Source: Candidatus Saccharimonadota bacterium
GTDB taxonomy: Bacteria; Patescibacteriota; Saccharimonadia; Saccharimonadales; Saccharimonadaceae
Assembly (NCBI GenBank): GCA_017406565.1
Contig: JAFQYG010000001.1
Span: 1 to 60,710, forward strand
Length of the DNA stretch: 60,710 bases
Reading direction: 5' to 3'
Numbering within the stretch: position 1 is the stretch's first letter; every line of letters starts with the position of its first letter. A program made the translations under genes and the position numbers. The notes below the pieces were generated by a model. The model was not told where the DNA came from. It saw only the letters and a program-made list of their open reading frames with translations, and did no database searches. Positions 34,020 through 42,196 of this stretch are shown one piece after another.

Positions 34020-35043
34020 TAGCAGCCTTTGCACGAACTTTTTCTTCAATTTCTGCCATTAATTCAGGCTTCTCACGGAATAGCTTTTTCACCGCTTCAC
34101 GTCCTTGTCCCAAAGTTTCACCATTATACTTAATGAATGCACCTGCTTTTTCTAGTACTCCATAAGTAACTCCAAGGTCCAAAACATCACCAGCCTTCGA
34201 AATCCCTTCATTATACATAATGTCAAATTCCGCTGTTCTAAACGGTGCTGCGATCTTATTCTTTACTACCTTAATCTTAGTTCGGTTCCCCGAAATATTA
34301 TCACCTTCTTTAATCTGACCAATTCGCCTAATATCCACACGCACCGAGGCATAAAACTTTAAAGCGTTACCACCAGTCGTCGTTTCAGGATTACCAAACA
34401 TCACACCTATTTTCATGCGAATCTGATTAATGAATATTACCGTTGCACGTGACTTTGAAATAATACCAGTTAATTTGCGCATCGCTTGAGACATTAATCT
34501 TGCCTGCAACCCCATCTGCGCATCACCCATATCACCGTCAATCTCTGCCTGTGGTACCAATGCTGCTACCGAGTCCACCACAATCAAATCAACCGCGTTA
34601 GATCTGACTAATGTTTCACATATTTCCAAAGCTTGTTCACCATTATCTGGTTGCGAAATCAATAAGTCAGCCGTATTCACACCAATCTTTTTCGCGTAAG
34701 CCGGATCAAGTGCATGCTCCGCATCAATAAACGCTGCCTGTCCACCCTGTTTTTGTATTTCAGCAATCGCGTGAAGCGCCAAAGTCGTCTTACCAGAAGA
34801 TTCTGGACCATAAATTTCAATAATTCGCCCCTTCGGCCAACCTCCACCTAAAGCCAAATCCAACGAAAGCGACCCCGAAGGCAACAGTTCCACGTCCATT
34901 TTAGGAGTTTCACCGAGCTTCATAATCGAACCATCCCCAAATTGTTTCGTAATCTGAGCAATCGCTAATTTTAAAGCTTCTGATTTCCCATCTTGAGCTT
35001 CCGTTTTAGCATTTTTCTTATCCACCGCTTCCTTTTTTCCCAT
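34012..35043 (-). CDS. recA: Recombinase RecA
   Basis: 343 residues, full length: [17 protein letters not shown] (Walker A), [12 protein letters not shown] (Walker B), the L1/L2 loops and [20 protein letters not shown]. The C-terminal tail is short. AAAGG lies upstream of the ATG and a TATAAT is about 30 nt upstream; I see no obvious LexA-type box. It is the first gene of recA-Nudix-recX. Confidence 0.97.
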   Translation of the reverse strand: MGKKEAVDKKNAKTEAQDGKSEALKLAIAQITKQFGDGSIMKLGETPKMDVELLPSGSLSLDLALGGGWPKGRIIEIYGPESSGKTTLALHAIAEIQKQGGQAAFIDAEHALDPAYAKKIGVNTADLLISQPDNGEQALEICETLVRSNAVDLIVVDSVAALVPQAEIDGDMGDAQMGLQARLMSQAMRKLTGIISKSRATVIFINQIRMKIGVMFGNPETTTGGNALKFYASVRVDIRRIGQIKEGDNISGNRTKIKVVKNKIAAPFRTAEFDIMYNEGISKAGDVLDLGVTYGVLEKAGAFIKYNGETLGQGREAVKKLFREKPELMAEIEEKVRAKAANA

Positions 35044-35145
35044 AATAGTATTACCTTTCTTTTAATGATTATATAATATTTCTCAAATAGAAGATAGAGT
35101 TGATTTCCACATTCATGTATGATAGAATCAAATCAGGTTTTTGTT

Positions 35146-35217
35146 TTATTCCTGCTTCTTAGCAGGAATAATTTTTAGTCTAATCGTCATTTTTGTATTA
35201 TCGACTTCAACTTTCAT
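35146..35217 (-). CDS. Possible 23-residue ORF upstream of recA
   Basis: ATG at 35217, stop at 35146-35148, with AAAGGAGGG ending 2-3 nt before the ATG, an unusually strong ribosome site for this window. The peptide contains TIRLKIIPAKKQE, similar to part of the 104-residue protein at 29636 (ELKLKAIPEEKE). A hairpin (ATTCCTGCT/AGCAGGAAT) covers the last codons. It could be a recA leader peptide, a free small protein or a degraded relative of the 104-residue gene. Confidence 0.4.
   Translation of the reverse strand: MKVEVDNTKMTIRLKIIPAKKQE
35150..35177 (+). terminator. Hairpin with plus-strand T tail
   Basis: ATTCCTGCT, 4 nt, AGCAGGAAT, then AATTTTT on the plus strand. No plus-strand gene ends here, so it may end antisense transcription from recA or be incidental. 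Confidence 0.4.
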
Positions 35218-35333
35218 AACCCTCCTTTCTCCTTGCCATGTTTTAAAACTACACCAACCCTATCTTCTGCGACTGCTTGTATCATGAGCAAAACACTTTT
35301 ACAACCCCCCGCATTCAGTGTTATAATTACTCT

Positions 35334-36344
35334 ATGAGAGTAAATGAAAATATTTTGATTTCAAGTTTAACTACTATGCGCCTAGGCGGCCCAGCTCGCT
35401 ATGTCTTAGAAGTCACAAGTCCACAAGAAGTTGCCGACGCTTATGGCTTTGCCGAACAATTTCGCCTTCGAACTTTTCCGCTCGGTTACGGTGCCAATAC
35501 ACTAGGCCACGATGAAGGATTCAACGGAGCCATCATTATTAACCGCATGCAAGGCATTGCTGATGATTTTACCGCCGATGGCGCCAGGCTTAAAGTCATG
35601 GGTGGAGAATATTGGGATAATGTTGTCGCTCACGCCTGCGAAAAAGGTCTCACTGGCATTGAAGCACTCAGCAAAATTCCAGGACTCGCTGGTTCTGCTC
35701 CAGTTCAGAACATCGGTGCTTACGGCCAACAACTTTCTGATACGCTTGAATCAGTTGACGTCTACGATACCGCCAGCAGGACATTTCGCACTCTCACCAA
35801 AGAAAATTTACATTTTGACTATCGACAAAGTATTTTCAACACTACCGAACGCGGTCGTTATTTTATCATTTCAATTACCCTCAAACTAACTCCTGGCGAA
35901 ATGCCTCGTCCATTCTATAATTCACTTGAACGCTATATCGACGATCACAGTGTTACCGACTTCAGCCCTCAATCAATTCGCCAAATCGTCTCGGCTATTC
36001 GTGATACCAAGCTACCCGACCCACTCAAAGTCGCCAGTGCAGGTTCATTCTTCCACAATATCTACATTTCAGATGAAGAAGCAGAGAAAGCCATCGAAAA
36101 AGGTTATCCTATGCATCGTGGCAAAGACGGCAATAAAATCAGCGCTGCTTGGCTAATTGAACAAGCTGGTTTCAAAGGTAAACTTCTCCACGGCATTAGA
36201 GTAAGTGATAAAGCCCCACTCGTTCTTATTAACGAGTCAGCCAAATCCTACAATGACCTCGAAAAAGCCCGCGAAGAAATCGTCGGTCACGTTTACGATA
36301 AATTCGGTTGGTGGTTAGAACAGGAGCCAGTAGAACTACAATGA
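35334..36344 (+). CDS. murB: UDP-N-acetylenolpyruvoylglucosamine reductase MurB
   Basis: 336 residues from the ATG at 35334. FAD-binding blocks (LTTMRLGGPARYV, LGYGANTL, IEALSKIPGLAGSAPVQNIGAYGQ) and the C-terminal SAGSFFHN and AWLIEQAGFKG motifs are typical of the longer (E. coli-type) MurB. It reduces enolpyruvyl-UDP-GlcNAc to UDP-MurNAc. TATAAT extended by TGT (35322-35327) lies 6 nt before this ATG, with TTTACA 18 bp further upstream, so the mRNA is predicted leaderless. Confidence 0.95.
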   Translation: MRVNENILISSLTTMRLGGPARYVLEVTSPQEVADAYGFAEQFRLRTFPLGYGANTLGHDEGFNGAIIINRMQGIADDFTADGARLKVMGGEYWDNVVAHACEKGLTGIEALSKIPGLAGSAPVQNIGAYGQQLSDTLESVDVYDTASRTFRTLTKENLHFDYRQSIFNTTERGRYFIISITLKLTPGEMPRPFYNSLERYIDDHSVTDFSPQSIRQIVSAIRDTKLPDPLKVASAGSFFHNIYISDEEAEKAIEKGYPMHRGKDGNKISAAWLIEQAGFKGKLLHGIRVSDKAPLVLINESAKSYNDLEKAREEIVGHVYDKFGWWLEQEPVELQ

Positions 36345-37117
36345 AATTATTAAATGGTAAAGAATTAGCTGGCTTCATCAAAGAACGTCAAGCCCATCAA
36401 ATCGCTAGCATGAAAAATAAGCCAAAACTTCTCATCATTCGTGATAGTGACAACCCTGTTATCACCAAGTATGTCCAATTAAAAATTAAATACGGTGAAG
36501 ACATTGGTATCAAGGTAGAAGACTTTCGCGCAAATAACATAGGAGAAATTGAAAGCAAGATTAAAGAAGCAAACGAGGATTCCACGATAAATGGTATTAT
36601 TATCCAATTACCTATTACCGACAAATCAAAAACCAATGAACTGTGCAATCTAATTGCACCAGAAAAAGACGTCGACGGATTAGGCGAAAATGCCAAATTT
36701 GATTCAGCTACCGCAACTGCAATTTTATGGTTACTCTCTGGTTATGATATCAAACTGGATAATCAAAAAATCGCTATCGTCGGTCGAGGCAAATTAGTTG
36801 GTATGCCACTATTCAAAATGTTTACCGATTCTAATTATAACGTTTCCCTCTTCCACCGTGGTGATGACTTGACAAAACTTAAGCAATATGATATAATTAT
36901 TACCGCCACGGGCATTCCGGGGTTAATTGTTAATTCTATGATCAAACCCGGTGCCATTCTTGTCGATGCTGGCACAGCTAGCGAAGATGGTGTTCTAAAA
37001 GGCGACCTCGCCGAAGAAATTCGTAAACGTACTGATTTATCTGCCATTACTCCAATTACCGGCGGAGTCGGCCCGCTCACCGTCACCTGCCTTTTTGATC
37101 ACGTTATACAAAAATAA
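36341..37117 (+). CDS. folD: Methylene-THF dehydrogenase/cyclohydrolase FolD
   Basis: 258 residues from the ATG at 36341, which overlaps the murB stop by 4 nt. YVQLKIKYGEDIGI carries the catalytic Tyr/Lys, EKDVDGLG the substrate loop, VGRGKLVGMPLFKMF the NADP site and TPITGGVGPLTVTCL the C-terminal motif. It interconverts methylene- and formyl-THF; formyl-THF is used for initiator tRNA. At 258 residues it is slightly short. Confidence 0.95.
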   Translation: MKLLNGKELAGFIKERQAHQIASMKNKPKLLIIRDSDNPVITKYVQLKIKYGEDIGIKVEDFRANNIGEIESKIKEANEDSTINGIIIQLPITDKSKTNELCNLIAPEKDVDGLGENAKFDSATATAILWLLSGYDIKLDNQKIAIVGRGKLVGMPLFKMFTDSNYNVSLFHRGDDLTKLKQYDIIITATGIPGLIVNSMIKPGAILVDAGTASEDGVLKGDLAEEIRKRTDLSAITPITGGVGPLTVTCLFDHVIQK

Positions 37118-37154
37118 TACTATTCATATCAATACCTGTATCAAACTTAACTAT

Positions 37155-39737
37155 CTAGTGATTAATGTGCAAAGTGTCAGTCTGTTGATTACGACCATTT
37201 GCATCTCTTAGTCTAACATCTTCTATCACTACGCTTTCAGCAGAACGTCTCGTGTATGATTGAACTTTTTCTTGTGAAACACGTCTCGGCATTGTAGAAT
37301 TAGAATCATTAGACAAAAGCCCTTGCGCTTCACTTTTCGAAAGTACAATATTATCGTTACCATGTGCTCCAAGCTGCAACCTAGTAGCATCGTCCATATT
37401 AGCATTCGAAGCCCAAATACGTTGTGATTGAGCAGAACTAATAATGCCTTGTGACATAAGATTTGCTCTTTGTTCCGTACTAAGAGCAAGTACATCTTCA
37501 TCCTTCAAATCATCCACATTAAGGTTGTTCTCCGCATACCCATCAAGATTTTGAAAGGCAACATTACCACTGGCATCTCTGCCAACACCGCCACTCATCA
37601 TGTATCTCTTTTGTTCGAAATCTTTCGTCAAGAAACCGTTGCCGTACTGTTTACCAACTTCTTCAAGCGTATTTCTACGATCTGCATCCGACATATTACC
37701 AAAATTAGCTCTATTACCCAAAACACTCCTCGTAATATCAGCCTTTCTGGAATCTTGCAGATTAGAGCCATTCATTTGTGCTAAAGCCGTCATTATATCT
37801 TTTTGGCTACCTCTGCCAGCAGCGGCTGCTAATTGCCTCCTATAATAGTCTTCTTCCTGAAGAGTCGGATCTTGCATTTTCTCCCGTTGGAAAGCTAAAT
37901 CACCGAGATACGCCCCCTGTTTAATTTCGTTATTTAGATTTTCCTTAGCTGTAGCAACTCTAGCACTTTGTAAAGATTGATATCCCAAAGCTCTACCCAA
38001 GCTAGACCCAGCAATTCCAGCCTTTATGGCGCCTATCCTCGTAGGACGACCATCTTTATCAAGACCAGCATTGATACGTGTTTTTCTAGCATAACCAGCC
38101 CTTTGTAAAGACTTATACCCCTCTGTATTCCTCATAGCTCTAGTAGTTCCCGAACTCATCCTATTACCCAATCCTGCAATCTTCCCACCTATATCACCAA
38201 GTGCTGTGAACGAATTCTTAAGTAGCGTTGGAATAAAGAATATCGGTACGATTCCCGCAATCATTGCCGTAAACGCCGAGAAAAACCCTTCTTGAGCAAA
38301 TCCAGCAGTCAAAAGAAGCTTCGCCACATAATTTCCGCCCCCCACCATCAATCCACAAATTGGATACACCAACAATAGACCTTGAAACCCTTTTAGCCAC
38401 CTATCAAAATATTTTTTAGCATTTGGTAACATATAGCACACCATTGCAACCGGCGAAATTACAATCAACACCACCACTGCAGCCTCTCTTACTGCTAGCA
38501 TCAAGAATAAGAAGACAATCGAAATAAATACGCCTACTGCCGACACCAACAAAGATAGAACAATCGCTGGATTCTTCCACATCATACCACCAGCTACTAC
38601 CGCTGCTCCTAATACGCCTACACTTACCAATACTCCTTCCGCACTCGAACCTGATATAGTAGATTTTTCAGCAATGTTTATGTTTTCTGGAGAAGGCAAT
38701 GTATCACCTAACCCATTGAATAAAGCTTGGAAACTATTGCCTAAGATATTTGAAATATCTACGGCTAAAACGCAGATTACAAATGATAGATTAATCAACA
38801 CAGCCACAACTATTAGCTTTGGTAGAATCTTTTTAATACCATAATTATCAATACCTACGCCAGTTAATTGTGAGAAGATTACTATCAATAGTAAAATCAC
38901 AAACAAAATATTCGCAATATCACGGAAAGTTTCCCATCCATGCCTAACGCTTTCATTATCGTCGGAGAATAGTTTCGGATTCACCGTCAAAGCAGGCTCA
39001 ACATACTCCGCATAAATATCCTCAGATGCATCTCCTAATAGTTCCATTATCGGACATACAATCCACCCTAAAGACTGTGCACCACCTTGGTTAGCACAAG
39101 TTTCTTTTATACTACTCCCGCCACCTTCATCATCATCTTTCCCTCCATCAACATCCATTGCTTCAGCTTCCTCTTTCGCACTAGTCTTGGTAGCATTCTC
39201 TTTAAGGTTATCAATCCTTTTTTGGTTGCCATATGTTGCAGGCGCAGCGCTGAGAACGGATTGCGCAAACGCCTCAAAAGTACTATCATTTACTTTGAAT
39301 GTCTTCTTTGTAACCGCCTTACCACTATCACACGCATATCCAGACTTTGAACAACTAGATATTGTTAATTCATTTCCGTCGCTATTAATAGACATACTAA
39401 GCTTCGAATCATTTATCGGAATCTTCGTAGTATCAGATGGCCAATCCTGGAACTGAATTTTCCCTGTTACTTTTCCATTACTATCTACATAAGCACAGAT
39501 TTTTTTAGTAGAAGATTGCTGCGCAACCGTTCTCTCTGTTTCACCAGTGTCTTGAGCCGTCTTCCCATTATTCTCATACTTATTCACATACTTATACTGT
39601 ATCGCAAAACATTGTATTTTTTTACCATTCTTATCCTTCTCGCCCCACCATGCTGAAACTTGGTCTTTCGGAAAAAGCCCACACACAACCGAAAGCAATA
39701 TCAATACTATGATAAATATCGATTTCCTTTTCATCAT
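37155..39737 (-). CDS. VirB6/TrbL-like T4SS membrane protein
   Basis: 860 residues. A signal peptide (about 1-28) and an extracytoplasmic N-terminal domain (to about 215) precede a core of six or so membrane segments (about 270-530), including FRDIANILFVILLLIVIFSQ, a pattern typical of CPR TrbL/VirB6 proteins. A long hydrophilic cytoplasmic tail of about 320 residues is rich in Arg, Gln, Asn and Ala. VirB6 forms the inner-membrane channel of type IV secretion systems. It overlaps the preceding gene by 4 nt. No VirB4 or VirD4 lies in the window. Confidence 0.75.
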   Translation of the reverse strand: MMKRKSIFIIVLILLSVVCGLFPKDQVSAWWGEKDKNGKKIQCFAIQYKYVNKYENNGKTAQDTGETERTVAQQSSTKKICAYVDSNGKVTGKIQFQDWPSDTTKIPINDSKLSMSINSDGNELTISSCSKSGYACDSGKAVTKKTFKVNDSTFEAFAQSVLSAAPATYGNQKRIDNLKENATKTSAKEEAEAMDVDGGKDDDEGGGSSIKETCANQGGAQSLGWIVCPIMELLGDASEDIYAEYVEPALTVNPKLFSDDNESVRHGWETFRDIANILFVILLLIVIFSQLTGVGIDNYGIKKILPKLIVVAVLINLSFVICVLAVDISNILGNSFQALFNGLGDTLPSPENINIAEKSTISGSSAEGVLVSVGVLGAAVVAGGMMWKNPAIVLSLLVSAVGVFISIVFLFLMLAVREAAVVVLIVISPVAMVCYMLPNAKKYFDRWLKGFQGLLLVYPICGLMVGGGNYVAKLLLTAGFAQEGFFSAFTAMIAGIVPIFFIPTLLKNSFTALGDIGGKIAGLGNRMSSGTTRAMRNTEGYKSLQRAGYARKTRINAGLDKDGRPTRIGAIKAGIAGSSLGRALGYQSLQSARVATAKENLNNEIKQGAYLGDLAFQREKMQDPTLQEEDYYRRQLAAAAGRGSQKDIMTALAQMNGSNLQDSRKADITRSVLGNRANFGNMSDADRRNTLEEVGKQYGNGFLTKDFEQKRYMMSGGVGRDASGNVAFQNLDGYAENNLNVDDLKDEDVLALSTEQRANLMSQGIISSAQSQRIWASNANMDDATRLQLGAHGNDNIVLSKSEAQGLLSNDSNSTMPRRVSQEKVQSYTRRSAESVVIEDVRLRDANGRNQQTDTLHINH

Positions 39738-40624
39738 TTACCCCCCTCATTTTTATCATATTTGCCATTCAACATTTGCGAAATCGTAAAACAACCTTCA
39801 ACCAAATGCTGAGACGACACGCTCTGGGTATCATCCAATTGATAACGTAAATCATATAACTCACTTTCTAATTCAACATTATCGGAATCTTCACATTCAA
39901 GAAATTCATTCTGCGCATTAATGCATCCCTCTGCTCTAAGATTAGTCAATAACTCTGCATATAATTCATAATACTTAACACCATTTTCACCGAATTCTTT
40001 TATTGATTGATAGCTCGATTCCGTAAAATCAGAAAATCTTTTATCAATCCATTTATCTAAACCACTCTCATCAAGACTAAAATATTGACCCATAAACTCA
40101 GTATCATTTAAAACTGAAGAAGTATTAATCATCTTTGTCAATAGAAAATCCTCTTTATATTGAGAAAATTCATCAAGAAAAGTTTTATCATTGACATTCT
40201 CCAAATTCTTTTCGAACTCATCCAAATAATTCTCTGCGGTCAATAAGAAAGCTTTTCTTTTGCTATCACTCATCTCGTCTAAACCATTCATCGCATAATA
40301 AGTATCCTCATCAAATTCCCCTTGCAAAGCTTCTGTGGAATCCTCTTCATAAAGTGCATAATTTGCATACTTATAGAAGCTTTCCTTGCCAGATCCAGAA
40401 AGGTTCACTCCTCTTCCATTAATTAACCACAGCACAAACCCAATTAAAGCCAGTACAGCTAACGCCACTACAACAATGATTATTATCTTTTGCTTCGATT
40501 TATTTTGCGGAGAGGCCAATACAATATCATCACTAGCACTCATTATCGGCGACGAAGAAAACCCGCCCGGTCCTACCCCACCCGAACTAAAGCTTCCAAA
40601 AGGATTATTCTGTGATGAATCCAT
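39734..40624 (-). CDS. Single-pass membrane protein, T4SS-associated
   Basis: 296 residues from the ATG at 40624: a Gly/Ser/Pro-rich cytoplasmic tail (about 1-45), a transmembrane segment (about 50-70), then an acidic helical ectodomain with three Cys near the C-terminus. No recognised domain. The ATG at 40624 lies 9 nt after a TATAAT extended by TGC. It overlaps the VirB6-like gene by 4 nt, which suggests a joint complex (inference). Confidence 0.6.
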   Translation of the reverse strand: MDSSQNNPFGSFSSGGVGPGGFSSSPIMSASDDIVLASPQNKSKQKIIIIVVVALAVLALIGFVLWLINGRGVNLSGSGKESFYKYANYALYEEDSTEALQGEFDEDTYYAMNGLDEMSDSKRKAFLLTAENYLDEFEKNLENVNDKTFLDEFSQYKEDFLLTKMINTSSVLNDTEFMGQYFSLDESGLDKWIDKRFSDFTESSYQSIKEFGENGVKYYELYAELLTNLRAEGCINAQNEFLECEDSDNVELESELYDLRYQLDDTQSVSSQHLVEGCFTISQMLNGKYDKNEGGK

Positions 40625-40682
40625 ATACCAATAATTATAGCATAAACATTTTAAATCAAGAAAAAATGTTTTAAAACCAAAC

Positions 40683-40708
40683 AAAAATGGGCCTTTCGAC
40701 CCATTTTT
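40683..40708 (-). terminator. Terminator after the DUF11 gene
   Basis: AAAAATGGG/CCCATTTTT arms around an 8-nt loop, giving T5 on the minus strand. A second hairpin (AAGTT/AACTT with CCGC/GCGG) lies between it and the stop codon at 40738. Confidence 0.85.
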
Positions 40709-40737
40709 GTTAAGTTCCCGCCCGTGAAGCGGTCAAC

Positions 40738-42015
40738 TTACATTAACTTTTTACGGCTAGCAAGATAGTAACCAAGTGTAGTTACTACTGAACCTGCGCC
40801 AATTGCACCAGTCACAATTGTACCTGCACCCGTATTTACAATTGTAGTTGGAGTGTCAGGAGTTGGGGTTGGTGTTGGAGTAGGAGTAGGTGTAGGTGTT
40901 GGAGTAGGAGTTGGTTCATCACATTCCTTATCAACCATCACCGAAGCGTCATCCTTATAAACAGCGTCTTTCACAGAAGAGCTATTTACAGTAGCACTTG
41001 CCCAGTTTACCAATTGGTTAGAACCACAAGCCATGTTTTTGTCCACGACTTTACCGGTAAAGCGAACATAAGCATTACCCTTTGCATTGTAATCGCCAAT
41101 GTTGATGCCAGAAGTGGTTACACTATCATCAGAAAGCTTAACACCATCTTGATGATTTGAATTATAAAGCACAGTAGAGTTCTTTACATATTCAACGTTG
41201 GTAGGAAGCACATCACGAATCATCACATTCTTGACTTGCTCAGCAAGTAAGTTGACGTATTCGATCTGATATTCAACTTCGTCACCAACTTTAGCATTGA
41301 CAGATTCGCTCCAGTCCTTAGTACCTTTGATACGAACTTTCTTATAGACTCTCGCAGCAACAGAACTATGAACTTTCACGTTAATAGTTACAACACCAGA
41401 GTATTCAAAACAACCAGGAATTTCACCATTCATAGAAGTGTACCCAAGGGTAGCACCGCTAGTAATGACTTCATTAGGAAGTTTGAAATCACCTTTGTTG
41501 TTATTAAAGTTAGCCGAACCATCTACATACTCAAGATAGATGTTTTCGTCAGCGACCAAGGTCACTTCATCCCAAACACGCTTTGGGGATGCATTTGAAG
41601 AATCAAGGTAACCCACAATCGTTTGAGATTTAGCTACATTGGTTGGGATTGAGAAAGATGCTTTCACATTCTTCGCAATCGCTTGCATGCCACGTGGGCT
41701 ATTATTGTGAACGAACAAACGAATTGTATAAGTTTCGCCGTCTTTCACCTTAATTTCATTAGCATTCCAAGTGCTGACATTTGCACCAGCTACTTTAGCG
41801 CCAACGAAGTTCTTTTCATCACCAATCTTACCATTGGAGATTGAGTTAAAGGTAATCTTGTCACCAAGTTCACCATTATTAATCTGATCAAGTGTATAGC
41901 TTGGACGACCATTATCTGAATCACCCCAAGCATTCACAATCACAGGAGCAATAGTGGCTGCAGCTACAACTGCCGCTGCAGAAACACTAAGAATAGATTT
42001 ATAAACCTTATTCAT
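40738..42015 (-). CDS. Secreted DUF11 surface protein with NTG-type C-terminal anchor
   Basis: 425 residues. A signal peptide (about 1-29) is followed by a CPR-type beta domain (IGDEKNFVGAKVAG, YTIRLFVHNNSPRGMQAIAKNV, EIPGCFEYSGVVTINVKV), a DUF11-like domain (GDEVEYQIEYVNL, IRDVLPTNVEYV), and a spacer of about ten Thr-Pro pairs. The end is a sorting-signal-like TTIVNTGAG, hydrophobic stretch and RKKLM. Variants of this protein are common and probably abundant in Saccharibacteria. GAAAGGA lies before the ATG. Whether the NTG motif is a sortase substrate is inferred; no sortase is present here. Confidence 0.8.
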   Translation of the reverse strand: MNKVYKSILSVSAAAVVAAATIAPVIVNAWGDSDNGRPSYTLDQINNGELGDKITFNSISNGKIGDEKNFVGAKVAGANVSTWNANEIKVKDGETYTIRLFVHNNSPRGMQAIAKNVKASFSIPTNVAKSQTIVGYLDSSNASPKRVWDEVTLVADENIYLEYVDGSANFNNNKGDFKLPNEVITSGATLGYTSMNGEIPGCFEYSGVVTINVKVHSSVAARVYKKVRIKGTKDWSESVNAKVGDEVEYQIEYVNLLAEQVKNVMIRDVLPTNVEYVKNSTVLYNSNHQDGVKLSDDSVTTSGINIGDYNAKGNAYVRFTGKVVDKNMACGSNQLVNWASATVNSSSVKDAVYKDDASVMVDKECDEPTPTPTPTPTPTPTPTPTPDTPTTIVNTGAGTIVTGAIGAGSVVTTLGYYLASRKKLM

Positions 42016-42086
42016 AATAATCCTTTCATTAAATAATTAATAAACTCTGTTTTTGTGCTAACCGTAAATTGTTAATTTTCGTCTGC

Positions 42087-42102
42087 ACAACCAAATCATC
42101 TC
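42087..42102 (-). repeat. 16-bp inverted repeat, copy 1
   Basis: On the minus strand GAGATGATTTGGTTGT, in the leader of the DUF11 gene. It is a perfect reverse complement of the copy in the leader of the next gene upstream (43978-43993). Confidence 0.8.
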
Positions 42103-42111
42103 AAACTTCAT

Positions 42112-42178
42112 GGATGAGACCCGGCGACCAAGTCGCCGGGACCATTAATAATGTACTAGGCTCCCCCTAGCCTCATCC
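42112..42178 (-). promoter_or_regulatory. Three-way-junction RNA between two surface genes
   Basis: On the minus strand an outer helix GGATGA/TCATCC (42173-42178 with 42112-42117) encloses two hairpins: GGCT/AGCC with a 6-nt loop and a 9-bp CCCGGCGAC/GTCGCCGGG stem with a 3-nt loop (42120-42140). There is no T tract, so it is not a standard terminator. It starts about 20 nt after the stop of the gene at 42197. Confidence 0.55.
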
Positions 42179-42196
42179 TTTTACTACCCATCTATA

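Noticed and set aside
35150-35177. Plus-strand hairpin as terminator of a small RNA
   Set aside because: No plus-strand promoter or conserved RNA recognised upstream; kept only as a low-confidence terminator.
40855-40920. Short tandem DNA repeats encoding Thr-Pro pairs, first considered as a CRISPR or VNTR
   Set aside because: Simple low-complexity stalk codons in the DUF11 gene; no spacers.
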